A stretch of 32,245 nt of DNA from Rhodospirillales bacterium (GCA_028869315.1 JAGWSV010000056.1:1-32245), one strand, 5' to 3'; positions 7,226-15,242 are shown, counted from the stretch's first letter. Made by a program: numbers and translations. Notes: generated by a model not told the origin, from the letters alone.

Positions 7226-9179
7226 TATCGGCATTCCCCTGCCCGCCGAACCGGCCCCGCCGCACCTCGTGGCGGACGGGCCGGTGCTGGTGTTCGGCGG
7301 CTGCTACAGCAACCTGCACGCCACGCGCGCGCTGCTGGACGAAGCCGAGCGGCTGCGCATCCCGCCGGAACGGATGATCTGCACCGGCGACGTGATCGCC
7401 TACGGGGCCGACGCGCGCGCCAGCCTGGCGCTGATCCGCGACGCCGGGATCGCCACCGTGATGGGCAATTGCGAGGAGCAGCTGGGGGCGGATGCCGCGG
7501 ATTGCGGCTGCGGCTTCGCCCCCGGCTCGGCCTGCGACCGGCTTTCCGCCGCCTGGTTCGCGCATGCGAGCCGCGAGGTTGCGGACGACGACCGGCGTTG
7601 GATGGCCGCGCTGCCGCGGCGGATCGACCTGGTTCTGGCCGGCCGGCGCTTCGCGGTCGTGCACGGCGCGCCGAGCCGGATCAACCGGTTCGTGTTCGAA
7701 TCCGCGCCGGATGCGGCGCTCGCGGCCGAGTTGTGGCGGGCCGGGACGGAGGCGGTGATCGGCGGGCATTGCGGACTGCCCTTCACCCGGCGGCTCGGCA
7801 CCCGCCTGTGGCATAATTCCGGCGCGATCGGGATGCCCGCGAACGACGGCACGCCGCGCGGCTGGTACAGCCTGCTCACCCCGCGCGGCGCCGCGATCGA
7901 GATCCGCCACCTGCCGCTCGACTACGATCACCGCGCCGCCGCCGCCGCGATGCGCGCCGCCGGCCTGCCGGAAGGCTATTCACAGGCGCTGGAGAGCGGC
8001 ATCTGGCCGAGCTTCGACGTGCTGCCACCGGAGGAGCAGGCGGCGACCGGCCGGGCGCTGGCACCGCCGCCGCGGCTGTGGGACCAGGGTCCGCCGCCAC
8101 CCCCCTCGCCGCTGCCGCGGCCGCGCCGGTTCGCCGATCCGGCGCGGACGGTGCATCGGGAACCGCATGCGCGGGTGGCGCTCGCGGGGCTGACGACCCT
8201 GTGGTTCAACACCGGCACGCTCTGCAACATCGCCTGCGCCGGCTGCTACATCGAGAGCACGCCGCGCAACGACCGGCTGCTCTATCTCGCCCGCGCCGAG
8301 TTCGACCGCTTCATCGACGAAGCCGCGCTGCGCCACCCGGAACTGCGCGAGATCGGCTTCACCGGCGGCGAGCCGTTCATGAACCCCGACCTGCCGGGAA
8401 TGATCGAAGCGGCGCTGGAACGCGGCTATCGCGTGCTGGTGCTGACCAACGCGATGCGGCCGATGCAGCGGCACCTTGCCTGGCTCGAACGGCTGCACGC
8501 CGCCTGGGGCACGCGCGTCTCGTTCCGGGTCTCGCTCGATCATTTCACCCGCGACGGTCACGAGCGGGTCCGCGGGGCGGGCAGCTTCGTCCCGGCGCTC
8601 GCCGGGCTGGGCTGGCTGGCGCGCACCGGCTTCCCGCTCGCGGTGGCGGCGCGGCTGCCCGCCGCGGACGCGGCGGAGGCGCTCCGCGCGGGGTTCGCCC
8701 GGTTGTTCCGCGACGAGCACCTGCCGGTCGATGCCTGGGACGCCGCGCAGCTTGTGCTGTTCCCGGAACTCGCCGACCCGGCGCTGCCGCCGGAGATCGG
8801 GGAGACCTGCTGGCAGGCCCTGCACGCCGGCGGGCGGGAGGTGATGTGTTCCTCCGCGCGCATGGTCGTGCACCGCAAGGGCGAGGCGACGGCGCGGGTG
8901 ACCGCCTGCACCTTGCAGCCTTACGAACCGGGCTTCGATCTCGGCGCCAGCCTCGCCGAGGCGGCGCGGCCGGTGACGCTGAACCACCCGCATTGCGCGC
9001 GTTTCTGCGTGTTCGGCGCGGCGACCTGCAGCACCGGCGGCGCACCCATCGCGGCGACGGCGGCCGATGCCGTCTCCGCAGGCCGCGACCCGACAGCGGA
9101 CAGCGTCGCCAACCGCGCGCCTCCCGGCTCGGCCCGAGACGGACATCACGCACCCCGCCCCGCCGACGCGTCCGCATGA
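7218..9179 (+). CDS. Two-domain protein: metallophosphoesterase-like domain fused to a radical SAM domain
   Basis: This is a 653-residue fusion. Residues about 22-235 match the calcineurin-like phosphoesterase layout: FGGCYSNL (usual GDxHxN position), TGDVIAYG at 56-63, MGNCEEQL at 82-89 (GNHE position), VVHGAPS, and IGGHCG at 181-186 (GHTH position). Two usual metal ligands are replaced, the Asp-His of the first motif and a His of the last. A Pro-rich linker (about 282-305) leads to a radical SAM domain with Cys336, Cys340 and Cys343 in CNIACAGC and FTGGEPFMNPD (381-391). A C-terminal SPASM/twitch-like region has Cys544, Cys564, Cys593, Cys597 and Cys604. The radical SAM assignment is firm; the substrate is unknown. 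GGAGGAAA lies 10 bases before the ATG. Translation is coupled to both neighbours through overlaps. Confidence 0.88.
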   Translation: MPDIGIPLPAEPAPPHLVADGPVLVFGGCYSNLHATRALLDEAERLRIPPERMICTGDVIAYGADARASLALIRDAGIATVMGNCEEQLGADAADCGCGFAPGSACDRLSAAWFAHASREVADDDRRWMAALPRRIDLVLAGRRFAVVHGAPSRINRFVFESAPDAALAAELWRAGTEAVIGGHCGLPFTRRLGTRLWHNSGAIGMPANDGTPRGWYSLLTPRGAAIEIRHLPLDYDHRAAAAAMRAAGLPEGYSQALESGIWPSFDVLPPEEQAATGRALAPPPRLWDQGPPPPPSPLPRPRRFADPARTVHREPHARVALAGLTTLWFNTGTLCNIACAGCYIESTPRNDRLLYLARAEFDRFIDEAALRHPELREIGFTGGEPFMNPDLPGMIEAALERGYRVLVLTNAMRPMQRHLAWLERLHAAWGTRVSFRVSLDHFTRDGHERVRGAGSFVPALAGLGWLARTGFPLAVAARLPAADAAEALRAGFARLFRDEHLPVDAWDAAQLVLFPELADPALPPEIGETCWQALHAGGREVMCSSARMVVHRKGEATARVTACTLQPYEPGFDLGASLAEAARPVTLNHPHCARFCVFGAATCSTGGAPIAATAADAVSAGRDPTADSVANRAPPGSARDGHHAPRPADASA

Positions 9180-11161
9180 TCGGAGATGCGTCCGCGACGC
9201 CCGTCCTGGGGCTGCCGCCGGGCGCATGCGAGCCACGCTACGCCCCTATCCGCGACTACGCGGCGATCGGCGATTGCCATGGGGCCGCCCTGGTCTCGGC
9301 AACCGGCAGCATCGATTGGTGCTGCCTTGAGCGGTTGGACAACGATCCTGTCTTCTGTCGTATCCTCGATGCCGAACGCGGCGGGTTTCTGTCGGTCCTG
9401 CCGGAGCTCCGGTTCTCGGCCCGGAGGCGCTATATCGAGGACACGAACGTCCTCAGCACGGTCGTTTCGACGGGCGGCGGGACCGTCACGATCACCGACT
9501 TCATGCCGGTCGGCCGCCGACCGGGTGCCGGAACCCACGACTACGTTCATCTCGCGGCGCCAGGCTGGACGATCCGCATCATCGAGGGCAACAGCGGAAC
9601 GGTTCCGCTGACCATTCGCTATCGCCCATCGATTGCATTCGCGCGCGCGCCGGCGTCGCTGCACTGCGCTCCCGGTTGGGTGGCGGCCGACGGCGGTCCC
9701 TGCCTCTATCACGACATGCCCGACTTTGCCGCCCGGGATGGCGTTGCCGTCGCGGCGATCGAGGTTCGTGCCGGGGAACGGCGTACCCTGGTCGTGACGC
9801 CGCGGCCGGTGGCCAACACGAACCCGGTGGCCCGCGCCGATCGCTTGCTGAAAGTCACCCTTGCGTTCTGGCGCGAGTGGATCGCCTATTGCCGCTACCG
9901 TGGCCCCTACAAGCAGGCCGTCCGGCGAAGCGCGCTGGCCCTGAAGCTTTTGACTTATGCGCCCACGGGAGCGATCGCCGCTGCCGCGAGCACGTCTCTC
10001 CCCGAAGCCCTAGGCGGCAGTCGTAACTGGGACTACCGATTCTGCTGGCTCCGCGATTCCGCCCTCACCCTCTATGCGCTGGCCGCAATCGGTTATGGCG
10101 GCGAGGCGCGAGAGTTCAGTCGCTTTCTGCAACAGGCCTGCGCCGCGACCTATCCCGACTTGCAGATCATGTACGGGATCGGCGCCGAAGCGGATCTCGC
10201 CGAGCGCTCACTCGACCATCTCGACGGATATATGGGCAGCCGTCCGGTACGGACAGGCAACGGCGCCTACCGGCAGCGGCAGATCGACGTCTATGGCGAA
10301 ATCCTCGACTGGGCGTTGCTGTTTCACACGCTCGGCGGACGGTTCGATCGCGGCAGCCGGCGCATGCTGGCCGCGTTTGCCGACTTCGTCGCGGCAAACT
10401 GGAACGAACCCGACCAGGGGTTGTGGGAGATGCGCGGTGCTCCGCGCCATAACATCCACAGCAAGATGATGAGTTGGGTGGCGCTCGACCGAGCGATCCG
10501 GCTGATCGGATCGCGGCCCCGTTGGCTCGAGGAGAGCCGGAAGATCGTGGCGGAGGTACGCCAGCACGGGATCGATCCGTTGGCGGGACACCTGGTGCAG
10601 TCATACGACCAGCCTGACCTGGATGCGGCCCTGCTGCTCGCCCCCACCCTGGGCTTTCCGCTCGATCGCGCGACCCTGGAGGCAACCGTCCGCGCGATCG
10701 AACGAGACCTGCGGCAAGGAGACCTCGTGTACCGCTACCGCGGCGAGGACGGGCTCACGGGTTCGGAGGGCGCATTCCTCATCTGCAGCTTCTGGCTCGT
10801 CGATGCGCTGCTCCGTCTCGGCCGGCGCGATGACGCGACGGCGTTGTTCCGGAACCTGCTGGCACGGGCGAACGATGTCGGGCTCTACGCTGAAGAGGTC
10901 GACCCTGGAAGCGGGGATTTTCTTGGCAACTTTCCCCAGGCCTTCACCCATCTCGCCCTGATCGGGGCCGCGGTGCATCTCGATCTGCGCGAGCGGCGCG
11001 GTCCCGCAGCGCTCGCCGGAAACCATGCAGACCGGGCGCGCCTCGGCGTGCGGGCAACCTTGGGCTGGCACGCATGGTGGGCAGCATTCAGAGCGAGTTG
11101 CCGCCTCGGCCGGATCCGCTCCTCACGCCGTTCGGTGCTGGCCGATGACCTTCGCGCCTAG
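9176..11161 (+). CDS. Glycoside hydrolase family 15 protein (glucoamylase/trehalase-like)
   Basis: This 661-residue protein has the bacterial GH15 layout. The N-terminal beta-sandwich domain begins YAAIGDCHGAALVSATGSIDWCCL, visible here as IGDCHGAALVS and GSIDW. The (alpha/alpha)6 barrel begins near residue 230 and contains SLPEALGGSRNWDYRFCWLRD (visible as GGSRNWDYRFCWLRD). Catalytic glutamates are expected at Glu418 in LWEMRG and Glu573/574 in YAEEVDPGSGDFLGNFPQAF. The family hydrolyses alpha-1,4 glucans or trehalose. There is no signal peptide, so a cytoplasmic role is likely. The ATG overlaps the preceding stop as ATGA, which ties an apparently unrelated enzyme to the radical SAM gene. 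Codon use looks slightly less GC-extreme than in the preceding genes, a visual impression only. Confidence 0.9.
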   Translation: MIGDASATPVLGLPPGACEPRYAPIRDYAAIGDCHGAALVSATGSIDWCCLERLDNDPVFCRILDAERGGFLSVLPELRFSARRRYIEDTNVLSTVVSTGGGTVTITDFMPVGRRPGAGTHDYVHLAAPGWTIRIIEGNSGTVPLTIRYRPSIAFARAPASLHCAPGWVAADGGPCLYHDMPDFAARDGVAVAAIEVRAGERRTLVVTPRPVANTNPVARADRLLKVTLAFWREWIAYCRYRGPYKQAVRRSALALKLLTYAPTGAIAAAASTSLPEALGGSRNWDYRFCWLRDSALTLYALAAIGYGGEAREFSRFLQQACAATYPDLQIMYGIGAEADLAERSLDHLDGYMGSRPVRTGNGAYRQRQIDVYGEILDWALLFHTLGGRFDRGSRRMLAAFADFVAANWNEPDQGLWEMRGAPRHNIHSKMMSWVALDRAIRLIGSRPRWLEESRKIVAEVRQHGIDPLAGHLVQSYDQPDLDAALLLAPTLGFPLDRATLEATVRAIERDLRQGDLVYRYRGEDGLTGSEGAFLICSFWLVDALLRLGRRDDATALFRNLLARANDVGLYAEEVDPGSGDFLGNFPQAFTHLALIGAAVHLDLRERRGPAALAGNHADRARLGVRATLGWHAWWAAFRASCRLGRIRSSRRSVLADDLRA

Positions 11162-11291
11162 GCCCGGCCGGCTTGCGGCTGCGGCCAGGGGGGCGCAGGT
11201 TGCGCCGGCCTGCCGCTGCGACAGACGGGCAGGCGCGCCAAGCGGCCCGGCTGGCCGGCCGGCGACGACCAGCCATGCGTTCGGAGGCATT

Positions 11292-11873
11292 ATGTCGCGG
11301 CGGACCCTGCTCGCCGCTCTCGCCGCCCTGGCGGGCGCGGCGCGCGCGGGGCCGGCCTGGGCCGACGACCCGCCGCCGGCTTTCTACAGCAATGTCAGCC
11401 AGTTCATCCGCTTGCGCCCGCCGGCCCCGACCCCCGGCCGGCCGATCCGCACCGCAGGCGGCAGCGTGATCGATTTCCCCGCGCTGGCCGGACGGGTCGT
11501 CGTCGTCAATTTCTGGGCGTCGTGGTGCCCGCCCTGCGGGGCGGAAATGCCGTCGCTCGACCGCCTGGCGGCGGAGCAGCCCGCCGACAAGGTCACGGTG
11601 CTGCCGATCTCGATCGATCGCGGCGGCAAACCGGCGGTGACGGCGTTCTATCGCCGGCTCGGGCTGCATCATCTCGGCGTCTATGCCGATCCGGCGCAGC
11701 AGGTCGGCCATATCGGGGACGGCGACCCGTGGCACGGGCGGTTCCCGCTGCAGGCGCTGCCCATGACCTACCTGATCGATCCGCACGGCAAGGTGGTGGG
11801 CTACGTCCCCGGCGCCGCGCGCTGGGATTCGCCGCAGGCGCGCAAGCTGATCGCCTGGGTTGCCGCGCACTGA
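11292..11873 (+). CDS. Exported TlpA/ResA-like thioredoxin-fold protein
   Basis: This 193-residue protein has an N-terminal export signal (SRRTLLAALAALAGAARAG, cleavage near PAWA-D at residue 24). RR followed by TLL makes Tat possible, but Sec cannot be excluded. The thioredoxin fold carries the active site WASWCPPC with Cys79 and Cys82, and ALPMTYLID supplies the cis-proline. The AhpC/TSA-Redoxin-type TlpA branch reduces periplasmic disulfides, often in cytochrome c maturation or thiol stress defence. GGAGG lies 6 bases before the ATG at 11292. The gene stands 130 bases after the GH15 gene and 120 bases before the next promoter, so it may be monocistronic. The preceding 130 bases hold no other gene. 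Confidence 0.9.
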   Translation: MSRRTLLAALAALAGAARAGPAWADDPPPAFYSNVSQFIRLRPPAPTPGRPIRTAGGSVIDFPALAGRVVVVNFWASWCPPCGAEMPSLDRLAAEQPADKVTVLPISIDRGGKPAVTAFYRRLGLHHLGVYADPAQQVGHIGDGDPWHGRFPLQALPMTYLIDPHGKVVGYVPGAARWDSPQARKLIAWVAAH

Positions 11874-11916
11874 GCGGCATTCCGCCCCGGCAGGACGACC
11901 GGCCGGGAAGGCGGCT

Positions 11917-11945
11917 TGACGTGTTGGAACGATCGCTCCAATACT
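11917..11945 (+). promoter_or_regulatory. Sigma-70-type promoter of the peroxiredoxin-HAD-OsmC operon
   Basis: TTGACG at 11917-11922 matches the -35 consensus 5 of 6. With a 17-base spacer, CATACT at 11940-11945 matches the -10 consensus 4 of 6. It lies 49 bases upstream of the peroxiredoxin ATG, in a stretch that is less GC-rich than its surroundings. A palindromic operator fills the spacer. Confidence 0.6.
11926..11941. promoter_or_regulatory. 16-bp palindromic operator TGGAACGATCGCTCCA
   Basis: The sequence TGGAACGATCGCTCCA is a palindrome with one mismatched pair (arms TGGA and TCCA around CGATCG). It occupies the spacer between the -35 and -10 elements, so a bound protein would block RNA polymerase. 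Its size and form fit a dimeric repressor of the TetR/AcrR kind. No regulator gene lies in this window, so the binding protein would act in trans. Confidence 0.6.
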
Positions 11946-11993
11946 CTGGCCACACGTATCCTGCCTGCACGATCCCTCCGAGGAGCTTCAGCC

Positions 11994-12569
11994 ATGACGA
12001 TCAGCTCGCTTACCCCGTTGATCCCGCGCCAGCCGGTACCCGATCTGGCGGTGCCGACCGTCGGCGGCGAACCGTGGCGCCTCGCGGACCAGAAGCCGGA
12101 GCATTTCACCCTGGTCACGTTCTATCGCGGGCTGCACTGCCCGATCTGCGCGACGTACGTCCGCGATCTCGACTCCAAATTCGAGGAGTTCGCGCGCCGC
12201 GGGGTGTCGGCGATCGCCATCAGCTCCGATGACGCGGAGCGGTCGGCGCAGGCCAAGCAGAAATGGCGGATCGAGCACCTGCCGCTCGGCTACGGGCTCG
12301 ACCTGGACACCGCGCGGCGGTGGGGCCTCTATATCTCGGCCGGGCACGGCACCACCTCCGCCGGCGTCGCCGAGCCCGCCTTGTTCTCCGAGCCCGGGTT
12401 GTTCGTGGTCCGGCCGGATGGCAGACTCTATTTCGGAACCGTGCAGACCATGCCGTTCGCCCGCCCGCATTTCGCCGACATCCTGGGCGCGCTCGATTTC
12501 GTGATCGCAAAGAACTATCCGGCCCGCGGCGAAGTGACGGACCCGGTCCAGCCGACGGCGGCCGCGTGA
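11994..12569 (+). CDS. Peroxiredoxin-like AhpC/TSA family protein
   Basis: This 191-residue protein has an AhpC/TSA thioredoxin fold. The active-site motif is FYRGLHCPIC with Cys49 and Cys52, the CPxC version of the 'peroxiredoxin-like' family rather than the PxxxTxxC motif of classical peroxiredoxins. SEPGLFVVRPDGRLYFGTVQ matches the family C-terminal core. It probably reduces peroxides or other electrophiles using thiols in the cytoplasm; no signal peptide is seen. GAGGAGC lies 7-13 bases before the ATG at 11994. The last base of its stop codon is the first base of the next gene's ATG (TGATG), so the dehalogenase-like enzyme is translationally coupled. Expression should be controlled by the operator-bearing promoter just upstream. 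Confidence 0.88.
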   Translation: MTISSLTPLIPRQPVPDLAVPTVGGEPWRLADQKPEHFTLVTFYRGLHCPICATYVRDLDSKFEEFARRGVSAIAISSDDAERSAQAKQKWRIEHLPLGYGLDLDTARRWGLYISAGHGTTSAGVAEPALFSEPGLFVVRPDGRLYFGTVQTMPFARPHFADILGALDFVIAKNYPARGEVTDPVQPTAAA

Positions 12570-13249
12570 TGCCCGCGCTCCCCGGCATCCGCGCCTGCGT
12601 GTTCGACGCCTACGGCACGCTGTTCGACTTCGCGGCAGCCGCCAATTCCTGCCGCGACGTGCTGGGAGAGCGCGCCGGCGCGCTCACCACGTTGTGGCGG
12701 GACAAGCAGCTGCAATACACGTGGCTGCGCTCGTTGCAGAACCGCTACGCGGATCTGTGGCAGATCACCGGCGATTCGCTGGATTATTCGCTGGAGACGC
12801 TGGGCCTGGCCGAACCCGGGTTGCGGCAGCGGCTGATGGACCTGTACCGCACGCTCGCGGTGTTTCCCGAAGTGCCCGAGACCCTGCGCCAGCTGCGGGC
12901 GGCGGGGCTGAAGACCGCGATCCTCTCCAACGGGTCGCCGGCGATGCTGGAAACCGCCGTCCAGGGCAACGACCTCGGCGGGCTGCTCGACGCGGTCATC
13001 TCGGTCGAGGAGGTCGGTGCGTTCAAGCCGGACCCGCGGGTCTACCAGCGCGCGCTCGATCGGCTCGGCGTCACCAGGACGGAGGTTTCGTTTCAATCCT
13101 CCAATTCCTGGGACGCGTATGCCGCCTCGGCGTTCGGCATGCGCGTGGTCTGGTGCAACCGCTACGGCCAGAAGCCGGAGCGTCTGCCCGGCCAGCCCGA
13201 CCACGTCGTGACGTCGCTCGCCGCGCTTCCCGCGCTGGTCTGCCCCTGA
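12569..13249 (+). CDS. HAD-superfamily L-2-haloacid dehalogenase (type II)
   Basis: This 226-residue protein matches L-2-haloacid dehalogenases along its whole length. Nucleophile Asp13 lies in FDAYGTLFD with Thr17. Arg44 lies in LWRDKQLQY, Ser120-Asn121 in ILSNGSP, Lys153 in FKPDP and Tyr159 in RVYQ. The diagnostic C-terminal motif is Ser177-Ser-Asn179-Ser-Trp-Asp182. These correspond to the catalytic set known from L-DEX-type enzymes, which hydrolyse L-2-haloalkanoates to D-2-hydroxy acids. All key residues are present, so activity is likely, although the physiological substrate is uncertain. The gene is coupled by TGATG to the peroxiredoxin gene and followed by an osmC-type gene, which suggests it belongs to an electrophile-stress operon. 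Confidence 0.92.
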   Translation: MPALPGIRACVFDAYGTLFDFAAAANSCRDVLGERAGALTTLWRDKQLQYTWLRSLQNRYADLWQITGDSLDYSLETLGLAEPGLRQRLMDLYRTLAVFPEVPETLRQLRAAGLKTAILSNGSPAMLETAVQGNDLGGLLDAVISVEEVGAFKPDPRVYQRALDRLGVTRTEVSFQSSNSWDAYAASAFGMRVVWCNRYGQKPERLPGQPDHVVTSLAALPALVCP

Positions 13250-13300
13250 GCGGGCCGGCGCCGGAGATCACCGCAAACGACGCATCCGGGAGGAAGCGGC

Positions 13301-13765
13301 ATGACGCCGATCCGTGAGAAAGCGCTGGTTTCCCTTGCGATGGAGGGCACCTGCCCGACCCATACGCGCAGCCATGTGCAGATCGGGGCCCATGAGATCG
13401 TCATCGACGAACCGGCGGCCCGTGGGGGCACCGACCTTGCGCCCACGCCGCTGGAGACTCTGCTCGCCTCCTTGATCGGCTGCACCAACGTGATCCTGAA
13501 CAAGATCGCCGCCCGCGACGGCGTACCGGTCGAGGGACTGGAGGTGACGCTGCGTGCGTCGCTCGATCGCCGCGGCACTGCCTTGCAGGAGGAGGTGGCC
13601 GTCCCGTTCCCGGCCATCGAACTGTCGATCGCATTCGCCACCAGCGCGGCGGCGGCGGCGGTGGAGCGGCTCAAGGCGGACCTTGGGCGGTTCTGCCCGG
13701 TTTCCAAGATTCTCCGCCAGGCCGGGACCCGGATCGACGAAAACTGGACCGTCACCTACCGGTAG
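13301..13765 (+). CDS. OsmC-family thiol peroxidase
   Basis: This 154-residue protein is of the OsmC/Ohr superfamily. The two conserved cysteines are visible: Cys61 in LASLIGCTNVI (long helix, peroxidatic) and Cys132 in FCPVSKIL. Arg/Glu residues in the N-terminal half complete the usual site. Family members reduce organic hydroperoxides; the CPVS variant is close to the YhfA/OsmC branch. GGGAGGAAG lies 6-14 bases before the ATG. The start is 51 bases after the dehalogenase stop on the same strand, so it is probably the third gene of the operon. A hairpin lies directly after the stop codon. Confidence 0.88.
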   Translation: MTPIREKALVSLAMEGTCPTHTRSHVQIGAHEIVIDEPAARGGTDLAPTPLETLLASLIGCTNVILNKIAARDGVPVEGLEVTLRASLDRRGTALQEEVAVPFPAIELSIAFATSAAAAAVERLKADLGRFCPVSKILRQAGTRIDENWTVTYR

Positions 13766-13801
13766 GGCCCTGCCCCTGCAATGCCCCCGCATTCCAGGGC
13801 C
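13766..13801. terminator. Two-part hairpin after the osmC-type gene
   Basis: The outer stem is GGCCCTG at 13766-13772 paired with CAGGGCC at 13795-13801. The inner stem is AATGC at 13780-13784 paired with GCATT at 13789-13793 around a CCCC loop. It begins at the base after the TAG and lies between convergent genes, as a shared terminator would. There is no T tract on either side, so it is a weak intrinsic terminator at best. Confidence 0.4.
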
Positions 13802-13928
13802 AGCAGGCCGCTGAACGCACAGCACGCGTGCCCCGATCCATCACCCTGCGGTGCGTTTCACGACCGGGCCGACGCGACCCGATCATGATCCGGCGCCCGG
13901 CCATTCGGCGATAGGCAGCAGGCGGCGG

Positions 13929-14915
13929 TCACGGCCGACGCACCGGCATCGCCCGCCACAGCAGGAACGACGACGTCAGCATCGCGGTACCGAGACCGAC
14001 CGCGACCGGGAACCTCCAGTCCGGCTGGACGATCACGAACGGCAGCAATCCCACGGCCAGCGCCGGCGGGACGTGCAGGTCGAACCCGCGCAGCACGGCG
14101 ATGCCGAACAGGATACTGGCCATCGCCGCCAGCGGGCCGACCCCGAGCAGGCCGACCGCCGCCAGCCCCCCCGTCGCGGTCAGCGCGCAGGCCACCGGCA
14201 GCACGATCGGCCGCGCCGCCCACGGGCACACCGCCGGATGGGCGAACATCTCGAAACCCATCACCACGAGCGGCGGGAACAGCAGCAGGCGCCACCCGGT
14301 GGCTCCCGCCAGCAGTGCGGCAACGACGAGAAATCCGAGAAAGAACGGCACCCATGAGTAGCGGGCGGGCGTCCGCTCCGTGATGTCGTCCGCCAGATCG
14401 CGGACCGACGGCTCAGGCGCCGGCGCCAACCGCGTCCAGCCCGTCGCGATGGCGGCCAGCAGCACCGTGCCGATCAGGATCGACGGGGCATAGAGCCAAC
14501 TCGTGATCCCGAGCGTCAGCGGCAGCAGCCCGGCCGAGATCGCCGGGGCGATCGGCGAGCGCAGCACGCGGATGATCGCGATCGACGTGCCGACGCTCAG
14601 CAGCACGGAGACCGGGCTGTAGGCCAGGTGTCGGGTCAGCACCGTGCCGACCACCGCGGTGAGAGCCGGCGTCAGCACCAGCATCCCGAGCGCCCGCGCC
14701 CAGGTGCCGTGCGGCCGTTTCAATACGTCGTGCGCAAGTGCCCCCAATTCCGGGAACAACACGTAGTCGAGGCCGGTGAGATGGGCGATGAGGGCAATGA
14801 CGCCGATATAGCCGGTGGTTGCCGGCGCCGAGAGCAGGCGCAGGATCCGCGGGAAACCCCGCCCCGCGGACGACCCCGGGTCCGGAGCCGCCCGAACGCG
14901 CGACGGCTCCCGCAT
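13929..14915 (-). CDS. HPP-family integral membrane protein
   Basis: This 328-residue protein has about eight hydrophobic segments arranged as two related halves. The HPP-type signatures are FPELGALAHDVLKRP near residue 53, SPIAPAISAGLLPL, FPPLVVMGFEMFAHP near 210, and VPPALAVGLLPFV near the C-terminus. HPP-domain proteins are polytopic inner-membrane proteins, some linked to nitrite or small-ion transport. The substrate here cannot be assigned. The ATG at 14915 overlaps the stop codon of an upstream reading frame as TGATG, so translation is probably coupled to the preceding (apparently broken) gene. The 160 bases between its stop and the convergent osmC-type gene hold only the hairpin at 13766-13801. 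Confidence 0.82.
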   Translation of the reverse strand: MREPSRVRAAPDPGSSAGRGFPRILRLLSAPATTGYIGVIALIAHLTGLDYVLFPELGALAHDVLKRPHGTWARALGMLVLTPALTAVVGTVLTRHLAYSPVSVLLSVGTSIAIIRVLRSPIAPAISAGLLPLTLGITSWLYAPSILIGTVLLAAIATGWTRLAPAPEPSVRDLADDITERTPARYSWVPFFLGFLVVAALLAGATGWRLLLFPPLVVMGFEMFAHPAVCPWAARPIVLPVACALTATGGLAAVGLLGVGPLAAMASILFGIAVLRGFDLHVPPALAVGLLPFVIVQPDWRFPVAVGLGTAMLTSSFLLWRAMPVRRP

Positions 14916-15242
14916 CAGGCGTCGCCCCCGCCCGAGCTCTTTGCCGTCGGAACCGGCGGGTTGGAGGACCGCGCTTCCGGGATCGGTCGACCCGGGACAG
15001 GCACTTGGAAAAGCGGCACGAGATCGTTCACCACATGCTCCGATCGGACGAATGCCAGGTCAGCCTCGGCGATTTGCGCCCGTGCATGCCGGCCGCAGCC
15101 GGCCCCGCGCGCCCAGGCCATCCGGCGGTTCCACGGCCTGGCGGCGCGGCCGGAGCTTGCGGTCGTGGATCGGTTCGGCCGGCAGGCCGAGCAGGTCGTT
15201 CCAGGGTGCGATGCGCTGGCACCCGCTGAGATCGGACGGCAT
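14915..15242 (-). pseudogene. Small gene apparently split by a single frameshift; product not recognised
   Basis: On the minus strand the ATG at 15242 has AGGAG 7 bases upstream and opens a protein beginning MPSDLSGCQRIAPWNDLLGL. This frame turns Arg/Pro-rich and stops at 15060. A second frame, open on the same strand from before 15121 to its stop at 14915-14917, reads like normal protein (RAQIAEADLAFVRSEHVVND and VPLFQVPVPG). Its stop overlaps the HPP gene start as TGATG. Good initiation at one end and good coupling at the other suggest one ancestral gene of about 108 codons, shifted by one base near 15120-15150. I do not recognise the product. It may be a sequencing error, a true pseudogene or two small genes. 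Confidence 0.4.

Noticed and set aside
13858-14357. Reading frames of about 165 codons on both strands over the HPP gene 3' end
   Set aside because: Low-complexity His/Arg/Gln or Gly/Arg translations; the HPP frame has clear membrane segments and family motifs.
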